The notes below the pieces were generated by a model, which saw only the letters and a list, made by a program, of their open reading frames with translations, was not told the DNA's origin and searched no databases. This document shows, in pieces, positions 47,145-55,798 of a stretch of DNA of 64,000 nucleotides. Source of the DNA: Aureimonas glaciei (GTDB lineage: Bacteria > Pseudomonadota > Alphaproteobacteria > Rhizobiales > Rhizobiaceae); assembly GCF_014643375.1 (NCBI RefSeq), contig NZ_BMJJ01000002.1, forward strand, positions 186,345-250,344, written 5' to 3'. The position numbers and the translations under genes are program-made. Within the stretch, counting starts at the first letter, position 1. Each line of letters opens with the position of its first letter.

Positions 47145-47447
47145 CTAGCGGAACCAGCGTGTGGTGCGAACCACGGTGGGGCCGCCCCGGACATGGACGA
47201 CGCCGACCCGTCGCACCGGCGCCGGCCGGACCAGCACGGTACGGGCGGCGACATAGCTGCGGCCTTCCGGTCCGGTGGCGGTGACGCGCCGGTAGCAGCG
47301 GTCGATGACGCCCGCCACGCAGCCGGAGGAGACGGCATAGCTGCCGCCATGCGGTCCGAGATAGACGCGGTCCGCGGCGCTGGCGGGCAGGGAAAGCAGG
47401 GCCAGAAATCCGCCGGCGGCGGCCCATGCGGCAAGATGCGGCTTCAT
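47145..47447 (-). CDS. Small secreted protein of unknown function
   Basis: Encodes 100 residues with a signal peptide (MKPHLAAWAAAGGFLALLSL) cleaved near PASAA. The mature part has two cysteines (SSGCVAGVIDRCYRR) that may form a disulfide, and a basic Val/Arg-rich end. GGAG lies about 10 bases before the ATG. It sits between the EF-hand gene and the sigma gene. I do not recognise the family. Confidence 0.75.
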   Translation of the reverse strand: MKPHLAAWAAAGGFLALLSLPASAADRVYLGPHGGSYAVSSGCVAGVIDRCYRRVTATGPEGRSYVAARTVLVRPAPVRRVGVVHVRGGPTVVRTTRWFR

Positions 47448-47491
47448 TGGAGGGCTCCAGGTGGTGGGTCGAGAGAAAGCGGCCGCTTCGG

Positions 47492-47926
47492 TCAGCGGCT
47501 GCCGAAGGCGTCCCGGGCGGCCGCAAGCTCGTCCTTGTCGAGCCGGCCGTCGCGGTCCTTGTCGGCGAGATCGAACAGGGCCGGTACGCGCACGAACTCG
47601 GCGCGCGAGATCTTGCCGTCGCCGTTCGCATCGCGCTTTTCCATGCGGTTCTCGGCCACGGTCATCGCCGCGTCGAGGCGGCGGGCGACGCGCTCGCGCG
47701 CGATCTCGATCTCGTCGCTGTCGAGGGCGCCGTCGCGGTTGGCATCGAGCCGGACGAAGCGATTGGCCATCGCCGTCTCGAACTCGCCGCGGTCGACGCC
47801 GCCGTCCTGATTGGTATCGAGGTGCTGCAGCAGTCGGCCCTGGAGAGGGCCTGCCGCAGCCGTGCCGGCCCCGATGGACAGGGCGGCAAGGGTGGCAAGC
47901 GTGGTGGCGAGGCAAAGGCGGGTCAT
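47492..47926 (-). CDS. Secreted EF-hand calcium-binding protein
   Basis: Encodes 144 residues. A signal peptide (CLATTLATLAALSIGAGTAA) is followed by four EF-hand loops: DTNQDGGVDRGEF, DANRDGALDSDEI, DANGDGKISRAEF and DKDRDGRLDKDEL. All have the Asp/Asn ligand spacing for Ca2+. A role in periplasmic calcium binding or signalling is likely. It precedes the small secreted protein and the ECF sigma on the same strand. Confidence 0.93.
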   Translation of the reverse strand: MTRLCLATTLATLAALSIGAGTAAAGPLQGRLLQHLDTNQDGGVDRGEFETAMANRFVRLDANRDGALDSDEIEIARERVARRLDAAMTVAENRMEKRDANGDGKISRAEFVRVPALFDLADKDRDGRLDKDELAAARDAFGSR

Positions 47927-48023
47927 CGACGGGGCTCCACGGTCAGGATCGGATGCCGTCTTCGGCTTCCTGACCGTGATACGCAGCTCGCGGACTTTCC
48001 CTACGCGCTGCGGCGAAGTTTTT

Positions 48024-50591
48024 TCAGCTCAGCGCCTGCTCGATCAGCTGTGCCTCGGCCGCGATCGACAGGAGCTCGTCGCGCGCCTCGCCAACGATGC
48101 TCTCGCGACCGATCTCCAACATGATCGGCACGGCGAGCGGCGAGATCTCGGGTAGATCCTGGTGGACGATGTGGTGTTTGATGCGCGCGAGGAGGTCGGA
48201 GACGCGCTGGACGTCGAGGAGGCCCGAGGCCGCGTCCGCCCAGGTCGCCTGCATCAGGATGTGGTCGGGCTCGTGCGCGCGCAGCACGTCGTAGACGAGG
48301 TCGGCGGAGACCGTCACTTGGCGGCCGGTCTTCTCCTGGCCGGGATGGCGCCGGTCGATCAGCCCGGCGATCACGGCGCACTGCCGGAACGTGCGCTTCA
48401 GGAGGTAGGAGTCCGCCATCCAGGCGTCGAGGTCGTCGCCCAGCATGTCCTCGTCGAACAGCCCGTCGAGCGACAGCGACCCGTCCTTGATCATCGCGCC
48501 GAGATCGCCAAGGCCCCAGACCGACAGCGCGTAGTCGGTGGCGACGAAGCCGAGAGGTTTGGCCCGCGCCCGCTCCAGCCGGCGGGTGAGGAGCATGCCG
48601 AGCGTCTGGTGCGCGGCCCGTCCCTCGAAGCAGTAGGCGACCATGAAGAAGCGTTTTCCCGCCGGAAAAGTCTCGATCAGCAGCTGGTCGGCGCGCGGGA
48701 TGATCGACTTGCGCTGCTGGATCGCCAGCCAGTCGCCGACCTGCGGCGGCAGCGAGCCCCAGCGCGCGGGATCGGCGAGGATGTCGCGCACCTGCTCGGC
48801 GAGATAGGTGGTCAGCGGGAATTTCGCGCCGGCATAGGAGGGCACCTGCGGATCCTCCGACACGGTCTTGGTGACGAGACAGGTGTTTTCCACGATGCCC
48901 TCGAAGCGCAGCACCAGGCCGGCGAAGAGAAACGTGTCGCCGGGCCGCAGCATCTCCAAAAAACCCTCCTCGATCTTGCCGAGGACCGAGCCGCCGCGTG
49001 CCATCGCCGCGGGCGTCTTGCGCCGGATCAGCCGGACGGTCAGCGATTCCGCCTCGATAATCGTGCCGGCATTCATCCGGTACTGCTGCGCGATGCGCGG
49101 ATGGCTGATGCGCCAGGTGCCGTCCTCGGTGAGGACGATCTTGGCGTAGCGCTCGTAGACGCGCAGCGAATAGCCGCCGGTGGCGACGAAATCGACGACG
49201 CGGTCGAAGGTCGCGCGATCGAGGCCGCGATAGGGCGCGGCCGAGGTGATCTCGGCATAGAGGTCGTCGGCGCGGAAGGGCTCGGCGCAGGCCATGCCGA
49301 GCACGTGTTGGGCGAGTACGTCGAGCCCGCCGTTGCGTAAGGGGGGCGTGTCCTGGTCGCCGAGATAGTTGGCGTCGAGGGCCGCCTGGCACTCCATCAC
49401 CTCGAAACGGTTGGCCGGCACCAGGATCGCCTTCGACGGCTCGTCCATGCGGTGGTTGGAGCGGCCGATGCGCTGGGCGAGGCGCGAGGCGCCCTTCGGC
49501 GCGCCGATATGGACGACGAGGTCGACATCGCCCCAGTCGATGCCGAGATCGAGCGTCGAGGTGGCGACCACGGCGCGCAGCTTTCCCGCCGCCATCGCCG
49601 CCTCGACCTTGCGCCGCTGCTGGACGTCGAGCGAGCCGTGATGCAACGCGATCGGCAGCGTCTCCTCGTTGATCTGCCACAGCTCCTGGAAAAGCCGCTC
49701 GGCCTGATTGCGGGTGTTGACGAAGAGCAGCGTCATCTTGTGCGCCTGGATCGCCTCGTAGACCTCGGGCATGGCGTAGCGCGCCGTGTGCCCCTGCCAG
49801 GGCACGCGCTCCTTCGACTGCAGGATCGCGATATCGGGCTTGGCGCCGCCGGCCACCGTGATGAGATCGGCGAGCGGCGAGGCGCCTAGCCTTTGGCCGA
49901 CCAGCCATTCCCGCAGGTCGTCCGGCTCCGACACCGTTGCCGACAGGCCGATCGTCTGCAGATCGGGCTGCAGCTGGCGCAGCCGGGCGAGCCCCAGCGC
50001 CAGGAGCTGCCCGCGCTTTGACGTCACCAGCGAGTGCAGCTCGTCGAAGACGACGTAGCGCAGGTCCGAAAAGAAGGTGCGGGCGTCCTTGCTTGCGATC
50101 AGCAGCGCCAGCTGCTCGGGCGTCGTCAAAAGGATGTCCGGCGGTTTCAGCTTCTGGCGCTGGCGTTTGGCCTGGCTGGTGTCGCCGGTGCGCGTCTCCA
50201 GCGTCACCTTGATGCCGATCTCGGCGACGGGGGCGGAGAGATTGCGCTCGATGTCGGTGGCGAGTGCCTTCAGCGGCGAGATGTAGAGCGTGTGGATGCC
50301 GCGCGGCCGCGTCCCCGGCTTCACCCGTCCGCGCCGGGTGAGGTCGACCAGCGCGGGGAGGAAGCCGGCCAGCGTCTTGCCCGCGCCCGTCGGCGCGATC
50401 AGGAGCACCGACGCCCCGGCCTCGGCCCGGGCGAGAAGATCCATCTGATGCGGCCGCGGCGCCCAGCCTTTTGCGGCGAACCAGTCACGGAAGGGCGCCG
50501 GCAGGGCCGCGAGGTCGGACGGGTCGGGGTCGGGGGCGAGCTGCACCTGCCTGAAGTAAGGCGCGCTGGCCCTGCCGCCAAGGACGCTCAC
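48024..50591 (-). CDS. Ligase-associated DNA damage response DEXH-box helicase (Lhr-like)
   Basis: Encodes 855 residues. Helicase motifs are IAPTGAGKTLAGF (Walker A), VFDELHSL (DEXH), LSATVSEPDDL and QRIGRSNHRMDEP. The C-terminal WH/Lhr-core region follows. This is the short Lhr type that clusters with a repair exonuclease, PdeM and an ATP-dependent ligase; here those two other genes are within 7 kb. It probably unwinds damaged or RNA-containing duplexes. The start overlaps the end of the YitT gene by 4 bases. Confidence 0.93.
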   Translation of the reverse strand: MSVLGGRASAPYFRQVQLAPDPDPSDLAALPAPFRDWFAAKGWAPRPHQMDLLARAEAGASVLLIAPTGAGKTLAGFLPALVDLTRRGRVKPGTRPRGIHTLYISPLKALATDIERNLSAPVAEIGIKVTLETRTGDTSQAKRQRQKLKPPDILLTTPEQLALLIASKDARTFFSDLRYVVFDELHSLVTSKRGQLLALGLARLRQLQPDLQTIGLSATVSEPDDLREWLVGQRLGASPLADLITVAGGAKPDIAILQSKERVPWQGHTARYAMPEVYEAIQAHKMTLLFVNTRNQAERLFQELWQINEETLPIALHHGSLDVQQRRKVEAAMAAGKLRAVVATSTLDLGIDWGDVDLVVHIGAPKGASRLAQRIGRSNHRMDEPSKAILVPANRFEVMECQAALDANYLGDQDTPPLRNGGLDVLAQHVLGMACAEPFRADDLYAEITSAAPYRGLDRATFDRVVDFVATGGYSLRVYERYAKIVLTEDGTWRISHPRIAQQYRMNAGTIIEAESLTVRLIRRKTPAAMARGGSVLGKIEEGFLEMLRPGDTFLFAGLVLRFEGIVENTCLVTKTVSEDPQVPSYAGAKFPLTTYLAEQVRDILADPARWGSLPPQVGDWLAIQQRKSIIPRADQLLIETFPAGKRFFMVAYCFEGRAAHQTLGMLLTRRLERARAKPLGFVATDYALSVWGLGDLGAMIKDGSLSLDGLFDEDMLGDDLDAWMADSYLLKRTFRQCAVIAGLIDRRHPGQEKTGRQVTVSADLVYDVLRAHEPDHILMQATWADAASGLLDVQRVSDLLARIKHHIVHQDLPEISPLAVPIMLEIGRESIVGEARDELLSIAAEAQLIEQALS

Positions 50592-51241
50592 ATCGCGATA
50601 TAGCGGTCCGCCCGGTGGTTGATGGCGAGGAACAGGTTCAGGACGACGACGCCGAGGATGGAAAAGGCGATGGACGTGGGATCGGCGACGGTGAAGGAGA
50701 GGGCGAGGACAGAGAGGTCGATGGCGAGCTGGGTGATCCCGGCGCGCCAGCGAAAACGGTCCTGCAGGTAGAGCGCTAGGATGCCGACGCCGCCGAGGCT
50801 GGTGCGGTGGCGGAACAGGGCGAGCAGGCCAAAGCCCATCAGGAGGCCGCCGAGCACGGCGCCGGTGGTGCGGTCGACCGTGCCGAAGGCGAAGAGGGCG
50901 GGCTGAACGGCGGTCAGGAGCGAGAGCAGTGCGACGGCGATGAAGGTCTTGACGGTGAAGGCGAGGCCCATGCGGCGGATGGCGAGGAAGTAGAAGGGGA
51001 GGTTCACGACGAAGAACAGCAGGCCGAAATTCACCCCCGTCGCATAGTGCAGGATGAAGGCGAGCCCCGCCGTTCCGCCGGTGAGGAAGCCGAGATGGGC
51101 GAGGATGGCGATGCCGAGCGCGGTCAGCACGGTGCCGGTGAAGAGGCCCTGCGCGTCCTCCAGGGGCGTGTGCCGCGTCGCGGTCGCCTGCCAGTTGCCG
51201 AAGCCGCGCAGGCGCTTGCGGGCGATCGTCTCGTCGGCCAT
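50588..51241 (-). CDS. YitT-family membrane protein
   Basis: Encodes 217 residues with five or six hydrophobic helices (LTALGIAILAHLGFLTGGTA, FGLLFFVVNLPFYFLAIRRM). The TGGTAGLAF segment is the YitT signature. Function of the family is unresolved. It overlaps the helicase gene by 4 bases, so both are probably co-transcribed. Confidence 0.9.
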   Translation of the reverse strand: MADETIARKRLRGFGNWQATATRHTPLEDAQGLFTGTVLTALGIAILAHLGFLTGGTAGLAFILHYATGVNFGLLFFVVNLPFYFLAIRRMGLAFTVKTFIAVALLSLLTAVQPALFAFGTVDRTTGAVLGGLLMGFGLLALFRHRTSLGGVGILALYLQDRFRWRAGITQLAIDLSVLALSFTVADPTSIAFSILGVVVLNLFLAINHRADRYIAM

Positions 51242-51593
51242 TTCCAGGATCTCTTCGTTCTCGGGGCGTCGTGCTGCAGGTGCGAAGACGATAGCCGAGC
51301 CCGGCTTCGCGAGCCAGAGAGGGCTTTGTTGTGATCGGGGCGAGGGGAGCCGATCAGGATTGTTGCGCAGATTTACCCGCCGCGCTCTACGCCGCCCCCC
51401 TCTGTCCTGCCGGACATCTCCCCCTCAAGGGGGGAGGTCGGCCAGGCTTTGACATCGATGCGTGCTCGACCGGCTGGCGATAAAGCCGCCCCATCGACGC
51501 GCCTGATCTCCCCCCTTGAGGGGGAGATGGCCGGCAGGCCAGAGGGGGGTGCCTCGTGCCAAGGGGGGCAAATCTCGCGCCCGCGAAAACTCC
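51242..51593. other. Repeat-bearing interval between yitT and methyltransferase genes
   Basis: About 350 bases without a gene. The left part should contain the promoter of the yitT-helicase pair. Positions 51391-51556 are filled by the palindromic repeat element described separately. Confidence 0.6.
51391..51556. repeat. Palindromic intergenic repeat element (inverted arms)
   Basis: Two copies of a roughly 45-base motif face each other. The left arm is 51391-51440 (CCCCCCTCTGTCCTGCCGGA, then ATCTCCCCCTCAAGGGGGGA). The right arm, 51505-51553, is its near-exact reverse complement. Each arm contains its own short hairpin (CTCCCCCTCAAGGGGG). The middle 65 bases are unrelated. Such GC-rich mobile-like palindromic elements are common in Rhizobiales intergenic DNA. 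It is non-coding and probably present elsewhere in the genome. Confidence 0.82.
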
Positions 51594-52517
51594 TCAGACC
51601 GCCCCCAAAGCACCTCGTTCAAACACCAGCAGAAACCCGTCCAGCGGAATGCCGCGATCCCGGCGCAGCATGACGCGCGACTGGTGGCCGAGGGTGAACC
51701 CGGCCTCGGTGCCGAGCCTGCAGGCCGCATCGAGCCGGTGGGCGAAGCGCAGGGAGGGCAGAAGCAAATACGGCTCGTCGCCGTCATGCGCCTCCAGCGA
51801 CAGCGCAAACAGCCCGCCTGGGGCCAGCATGGTGGCGACGGAGAGGAGGATCGCCCGGAGGTCGCCGACATAGTTCAGCACGTCTGCGGCGGTGACGAGG
51901 TCGAAAGCCTGCGGCGCCGGCGCCAGCGCGGTGATGTCGGCCTCGGCGAGGCTGTCGTAGATCTTCTTGCGCCGCGCCTTGTGCAGCATGCCGGGCGAGA
52001 GGTCGACACCGTTGAGGACATCGGCGACGGGCCGCAGCTGCTCGCCCATCAGTCCCGTGCCGCAGCCGAGATCGAGCGCGCGGGCAAACCGACGCCCGGG
52101 CCCGGCGACCGTCTGCAGCGCGGCGAAAAGCTGCTCGGGCACGCGGTAGCCGAGGCGGTCGACGAGCGCGGTCTCGAAGCGCTCGGCATACTGGTCGAAC
52201 AGGCCGCGGACGAAGGCCGCCGGCATGGTCTGCGGCATCGGGGCGGCACCCAGCGCGGCGAGCTTCAGCCCGGCGCCCTCGCGGTCGCCAGGGTCGATTG
52301 TCAGCGCCTTGCCATAGGCCAGGATCGCCGCCTCGACGGCGCCGGCCTTTTCGAGATAGCCGCCGACCGCCACCCAGCCGGCGACCCAGAGCGGCGCCAG
52401 ATCCAGTGCCTGCCGCATCAGGTCCGCCGCCGCGCCGAAATCGCCCGCGCCCGACAGCTGCAAGGCGTAGTCGGCACGGCGATCGGCGAGCGCTTCGCCG
52501 GACGAGGAGAGGGTCAT
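51594..52517 (-). CDS. TPR-containing class I SAM-dependent methyltransferase
   Basis: Encodes 307 residues from the ATG at 52517; an upstream ATG at 52565 adds 16 residues. Residues about 20-85 form two TPR-like helical repeats (AILAYGKALTIDPGDREGAG). The methyltransferase domain has the SAM motif ALDLGCGTGLMGEQL, then GVDLSPGMLHKAR and LVTAADVLNYVGDL. It methylates an unknown small molecule or protein. The TPR-methyltransferase layout is common in Hyphomicrobiales and is sometimes annotated as a DNA methyltransferase, for which I see no recognition domain. Confidence 0.88.
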   Translation of the reverse strand: MTLSSSGEALADRRADYALQLSGAGDFGAAADLMRQALDLAPLWVAGWVAVGGYLEKAGAVEAAILAYGKALTIDPGDREGAGLKLAALGAAPMPQTMPAAFVRGLFDQYAERFETALVDRLGYRVPEQLFAALQTVAGPGRRFARALDLGCGTGLMGEQLRPVADVLNGVDLSPGMLHKARRKKIYDSLAEADITALAPAPQAFDLVTAADVLNYVGDLRAILLSVATMLAPGGLFALSLEAHDGDEPYLLLPSLRFAHRLDAACRLGTEAGFTLGHQSRVMLRRDRGIPLDGFLLVFERGALGAV

Positions 52518-52743
52518 GTCAGGGGCTCCGAGGAAGCCGGGATATGCGCCCGAAAAGGTCGGCACTCAAGCGGCAAATCTTCGCGGCGGGGCTACCGGAC
52601 TGCAGAGAGGAGTCCCCTGCGCATTGCCGCGCCGGTAGCGGCAATGTGTGCCGCCGCGGGCGACATCCGCACGGGACAGGCGCGAGATGGTCTGGAGGTT
52701 GGCCGCCGTGGCCTGTAGCCTGTCGGGCCAGACCGGAGTTCCC

Positions 52744-53421
52744 ATGGACTTTATGAATCTTCTGAAATCGGTCGAGGCCCTCCTCTACGAGGTCGTCTCC
52801 TGGCTGGTGTTCTACCCGCTGACCCTCTGGCGCTGCCTGCGCCATCCCCTGAGGATGATGGAAGAGGTGCAGAGCGAACTGGCCCAGCCGCCGCAGGAGC
52901 AGTTCGCGGACGGGCTCAGTCCGCCGATCTTCCTGTTCCTGACCATCGTCATCGCCCACGGCATCGACCTCGGCTTCTCCTCCAAGACCGTGGCGCTCGG
53001 CGGCATCTTCGCCGACCCGCGCAATCTCCTGATCTTCCGAGCCGTCTCCTTCAGCCTGCTGCCGCTTCTCCTGGCGGTGCAGGCGGTCCGCGCGCCCGGC
53101 CAGAGATTGACGCGGACCAGCCTGCGGCCGCCCTTCTACAGCCAGTGCCTGATTGCCGCGCCCTTCATCCTGTCGCTCGACCTCGCCATGACGGCCGGCC
53201 ATGGCCGCAGCGAGACGGCGTTCTGGCTGGGCTGTGCGATCTTCCTCGGCGGCCTCGTCTGGTATCTGGCGGTGCTCACGGAGTGGTTCGCGATCGACCG
53301 CGCCACGCGCCGGCACTGGGCCTTCGGCCGCGCCCTGCTGTCCGTGTTGGTCGGAGCGCTGGTGCTGCTCGGCGTCCTTCTCCTCGTCGCCCTGTCGTTG
53401 GGGCTCGCCCGGCTCGATTGA
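52744..53421 (+). CDS. Multi-pass membrane protein of unknown function
   Basis: Encodes 225 residues from ATG 52744 (GGAG upstream). Hydrophobic helices at LYEVVSWLVFYPLTLW, PPIFLFLTIVIAHGID, FRAVSFSLLPLLLAVQAV, LIAAPFILSLDLAM, FLGGLVWYLAVLTEW and LLSVLVGALVLLGVLLLVAL. It resembles Yip1-like permease-type membrane proteins only in topology. Divergent from the methyltransferase gene. Confidence 0.8.
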   Translation: MDFMNLLKSVEALLYEVVSWLVFYPLTLWRCLRHPLRMMEEVQSELAQPPQEQFADGLSPPIFLFLTIVIAHGIDLGFSSKTVALGGIFADPRNLLIFRAVSFSLLPLLLAVQAVRAPGQRLTRTSLRPPFYSQCLIAAPFILSLDLAMTAGHGRSETAFWLGCAIFLGGLVWYLAVLTEWFAIDRATRRHWAFGRALLSVLVGALVLLGVLLLVALSLGLARLD

Positions 53422-53536
53422 GCCGCTGGAGCTGCTGGCGACCTCCGGCTGTTGCCGGCGCCGGCAGGCCAGAGGCGCCCGGCGCTCTCGGCAGGCCTCG
53501 CGTGGTCGAAGGCTCAGGCTTAACCCGAGTACAGAA

Positions 53537-53556
53537 GGCCGCCCCTCGGGACGGCC
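53537..53556 (+). terminator. Stem-loop downstream of membrane-protein gene
   Basis: GGCCG and CGGCC flank a CCC...GGG inner stem around a short loop, 115 bases after the membrane-protein stop. It faces the convergent SDR gene and may end both transcripts. Weak T content downstream (GACAGTTTCTT). Confidence 0.4.
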
Positions 53557-53606
53557 TCCTGACAGTTTCTTCCGGTGAATCGGCGGGCGCCTTCAAGCCT
53601 GCCGCG

Positions 53607-54605
53607 TCATGCCGGCTGTCCGTTGCCGCCCGTGGCGCCAAAGATCTGTCCGGTCGAGAAGCTCAGCAGGGGGTCGGCCGCCGCGACGTAGAGCCCGGCG
53701 ATTTCGGCCGGCTGGCCGGCGCGCCCGAGCGGCCCGTCGCTGCCGAAAGTGCGCAGCTTCTCCACCGTCGCGCCGCCGCTGATCTGCAGGGGCGTCCAGA
53801 ACGGGCCGGGCGCCACGGCGTTGACGCGGATGCCCTTCGGCGCCAGCTGCTTGGCCATGCCCTTGGCGAAGTTGAGCACCGCTGCGCGCGTCATCGCATA
53901 GTCGATGAGGTCGGCCGACGGGCTCCCGGCCTGCTCGGACGAGGTGTTGACGATCACCGCGCCCGCCTGCATCCGGGCGACGGCGGCCTTGGTCAGCCAG
54001 AACGGCGCGTAGACATTGGTCTTCATCGTGTCGTCGAGGTCCTGCGACGAGATGGAGGCGATGTCCGGGCGGGTCTGCTGGCGGGCCGCATTGTTGACGA
54101 GGATGTCCAGGCCGCCGAGCTGGTCCGCCGCCTGGTCGACGAGGCTTTGGCAGAAGGCCTCGTCGCGAAGGTCGCCGGGGATCGCGACGGCCTTGCGGCC
54201 TTCCGCCTCGATCAGGGCGATGACCTCGCGGGCATCGGGCTCCTCCACGGGCAGGTAGTTGATGGCGACGTCCGCGCCCTCCCGCGCATAGGCGATGGCG
54301 GCGGCACGGCCGATGCCGCTGTCGCCGCCGGTGATAAGGGCCTTCTTGCCCGCCAGCCGGCCGGAACCCTTGTAGCTCGTCTCGCCATGATCGGGACGCG
54401 GGTTCATCTTCGACGCCAGGCCCGGCCAGGGCTGCATGTCGGTGGGATAAGGCGGCTTGGGATAGGCACCCGCGGCCGGTGTCGTCGGGGCGGTGACGGG
54501 CGGGCTGGACTGCGCGGCGGCACCCTTGCTCGCGCCGAGGGTGGCGGCGGCGGTCGCGGTCAGGGCAGCCCCGGCCAGGAAGGTACGGCGATTGGTGTCG
54601 GTCAT
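53607..54605 (-). CDS. Tat-exported short-chain dehydrogenase/reductase
   Basis: Encodes 332 residues from the ATG at 54605, preceded by AAGGAGAG. The N-terminus is a Tat signal (TDTNRRTFLAGAALTATAAA), followed by a proline-rich linker, then an SDR domain related to E. coli YghA. The cofactor motif is ALITGGDSGIGRAAAIAYA, with NNAAR and the catalytic SSE...YAMTRAAV region where the usual YxxxK is seen as Y-A-M-T-R. Lysine is replaced by arginine there, so activity may be altered. Export of a nicotinamide-dependent SDR is unusual. Confidence 0.88.
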   Translation of the reverse strand: MTDTNRRTFLAGAALTATAAATLGASKGAAAQSSPPVTAPTTPAAGAYPKPPYPTDMQPWPGLASKMNPRPDHGETSYKGSGRLAGKKALITGGDSGIGRAAAIAYAREGADVAINYLPVEEPDAREVIALIEAEGRKAVAIPGDLRDEAFCQSLVDQAADQLGGLDILVNNAARQQTRPDIASISSQDLDDTMKTNVYAPFWLTKAAVARMQAGAVIVNTSSEQAGSPSADLIDYAMTRAAVLNFAKGMAKQLAPKGIRVNAVAPGPFWTPLQISGGATVEKLRTFGSDGPLGRAGQPAEIAGLYVAAADPLLSFSTGQIFGATGGNGQPA

Positions 54606-54784
54606 GACATGTCTCTCCTTGTTCGAAATGGCAAAGCCGGTGCCGGGCGGGTTCGTTCCTGGCCGGCGGACAATCGGTCGGCGATATCGTCCGCCGCCCA
54701 AAGGTCCCCGACCACGCCGCCGAGCTCACCGGCCCCCGGGATGGGATGCTGGTCTCCCGGCCTTCCGCACCTATCTCCCTGCCG

Positions 54785-55798
54785 ATGCTGCGCCCCGAAG
54801 ATCTCCTCCGCCCGACGCCCGAAGGCCTCTACTGCCCGCCCGGCGATTTCCACATCGATCCGGTGAAGCCGGTGGCGCGGGCGCTGATCACGCACGGCCA
54901 TGCCGACCATGCCCGCCCCGGCAATACGGCCGTCATGGCGACGGCCGAGACGCTGGACATCATGGCCATCCGCTACGGCGAGGATTTTTGTGAGACGCGT
55001 CAGGTCGCCGTCATCGGCGAGCGGCTCGACATCGCCGGCGTCACCGTCTCCTTCCATCCGGCCGGCCATGTGCTGGGCTCGGCGCAGATCGCGGTGGAGA
55101 AGGGCGGGCTGAGGATCGTCGCCTCGGGCGACTACAAGCGCAGTTCAGACCCGACCTGCGCCGGCTTCGAGCCGGTGCCCTGCGATGTCTTCATCACCGA
55201 GGCGACCTTCGGCCTGCCGGTCTTCCGCCACCCCACGGGACAGGCGGAGATCATCCGGCTGATCCGCTCGACCGAGCAGTTTCCCGAACGCGCCCATCTC
55301 GTCGGCGCCTATGCGCTGGGCAAGGCGCAGCGCGTCATCAAGCTCCTGCGCGACGAGGGCTACGACCGGCCGATCTACATCCACGGTGCCCTGAAGAAGC
55401 TCTGCGACTACTACCAGACGCAAGGCATCGACCTCGGCGACCTCCGGCCGGCGACGGTCGAGGGCGGCGACAAGGGCGTCTTCGCCGGCGCGGTGATCGT
55501 CGGCACGCCGTCCGCCTTCGCCGACAAATGGGCGCGGCGCTTTCCCGATCCGCTCGCCTGCTTCGCCTCGGGCTGGATGCAGGTGCGCCAGCGCGCCCGT
55601 CAGCGCGGCGTCGAGTTGCCGCTGATCATTTCCGACCATGGCGACTGGGACGAGCTGACGGAGACGATCGCCGAGCTCGGGCCGTCCGAGGTCTGGGTCA
55701 CGCATGGCCGCGAGGAGGCGCTGGTGCGCTGGTGCGCGCTCCGCGGCCTGCCGGCCCGGCCGCTGCACCTCGTCGGCTACGAGGACGAGGGCGACTGA
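54785..55798 (+). CDS. Ligase-associated DNA damage response exonuclease (MBL fold)
   Basis: Encodes 337 residues from the ATG at 54785 (MLRPEDLLRPTPEGLYCPPG), the N-terminus typical of the family; ATG 54746 gives a 13-residue extension. The metallo-beta-lactamase motif is ITHGHADHARPG, with further ligands in FHPAGHVLGSAQ and ASGDYKRS. A CPSF/beta-CASP-like domain follows. It is a predicted DNA or RNA end-processing nuclease working with the Lhr-type helicase and PdeM. The ATP-dependent ligase that usually follows it is absent, and the antiporter gene overlaps its 3' end. Confidence 0.93.
   Translation: MLRPEDLLRPTPEGLYCPPGDFHIDPVKPVARALITHGHADHARPGNTAVMATAETLDIMAIRYGEDFCETRQVAVIGERLDIAGVTVSFHPAGHVLGSAQIAVEKGGLRIVASGDYKRSSDPTCAGFEPVPCDVFITEATFGLPVFRHPTGQAEIIRLIRSTEQFPERAHLVGAYALGKAQRVIKLLRDEGYDRPIYIHGALKKLCDYYQTQGIDLGDLRPATVEGGDKGVFAGAVIVGTPSAFADKWARRFPDPLACFASGWMQVRQRARQRGVELPLIISDHGDWDELTETIAELGPSEVWVTHGREEALVRWCALRGLPARPLHLVGYEDEGD

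Noticed and set aside
51449-51673. Short plus-strand open frame across the palindromic repeat
   Set aside because: The frame runs through an inverted repeat, lacks a ribosome site and has no recognisable protein features.
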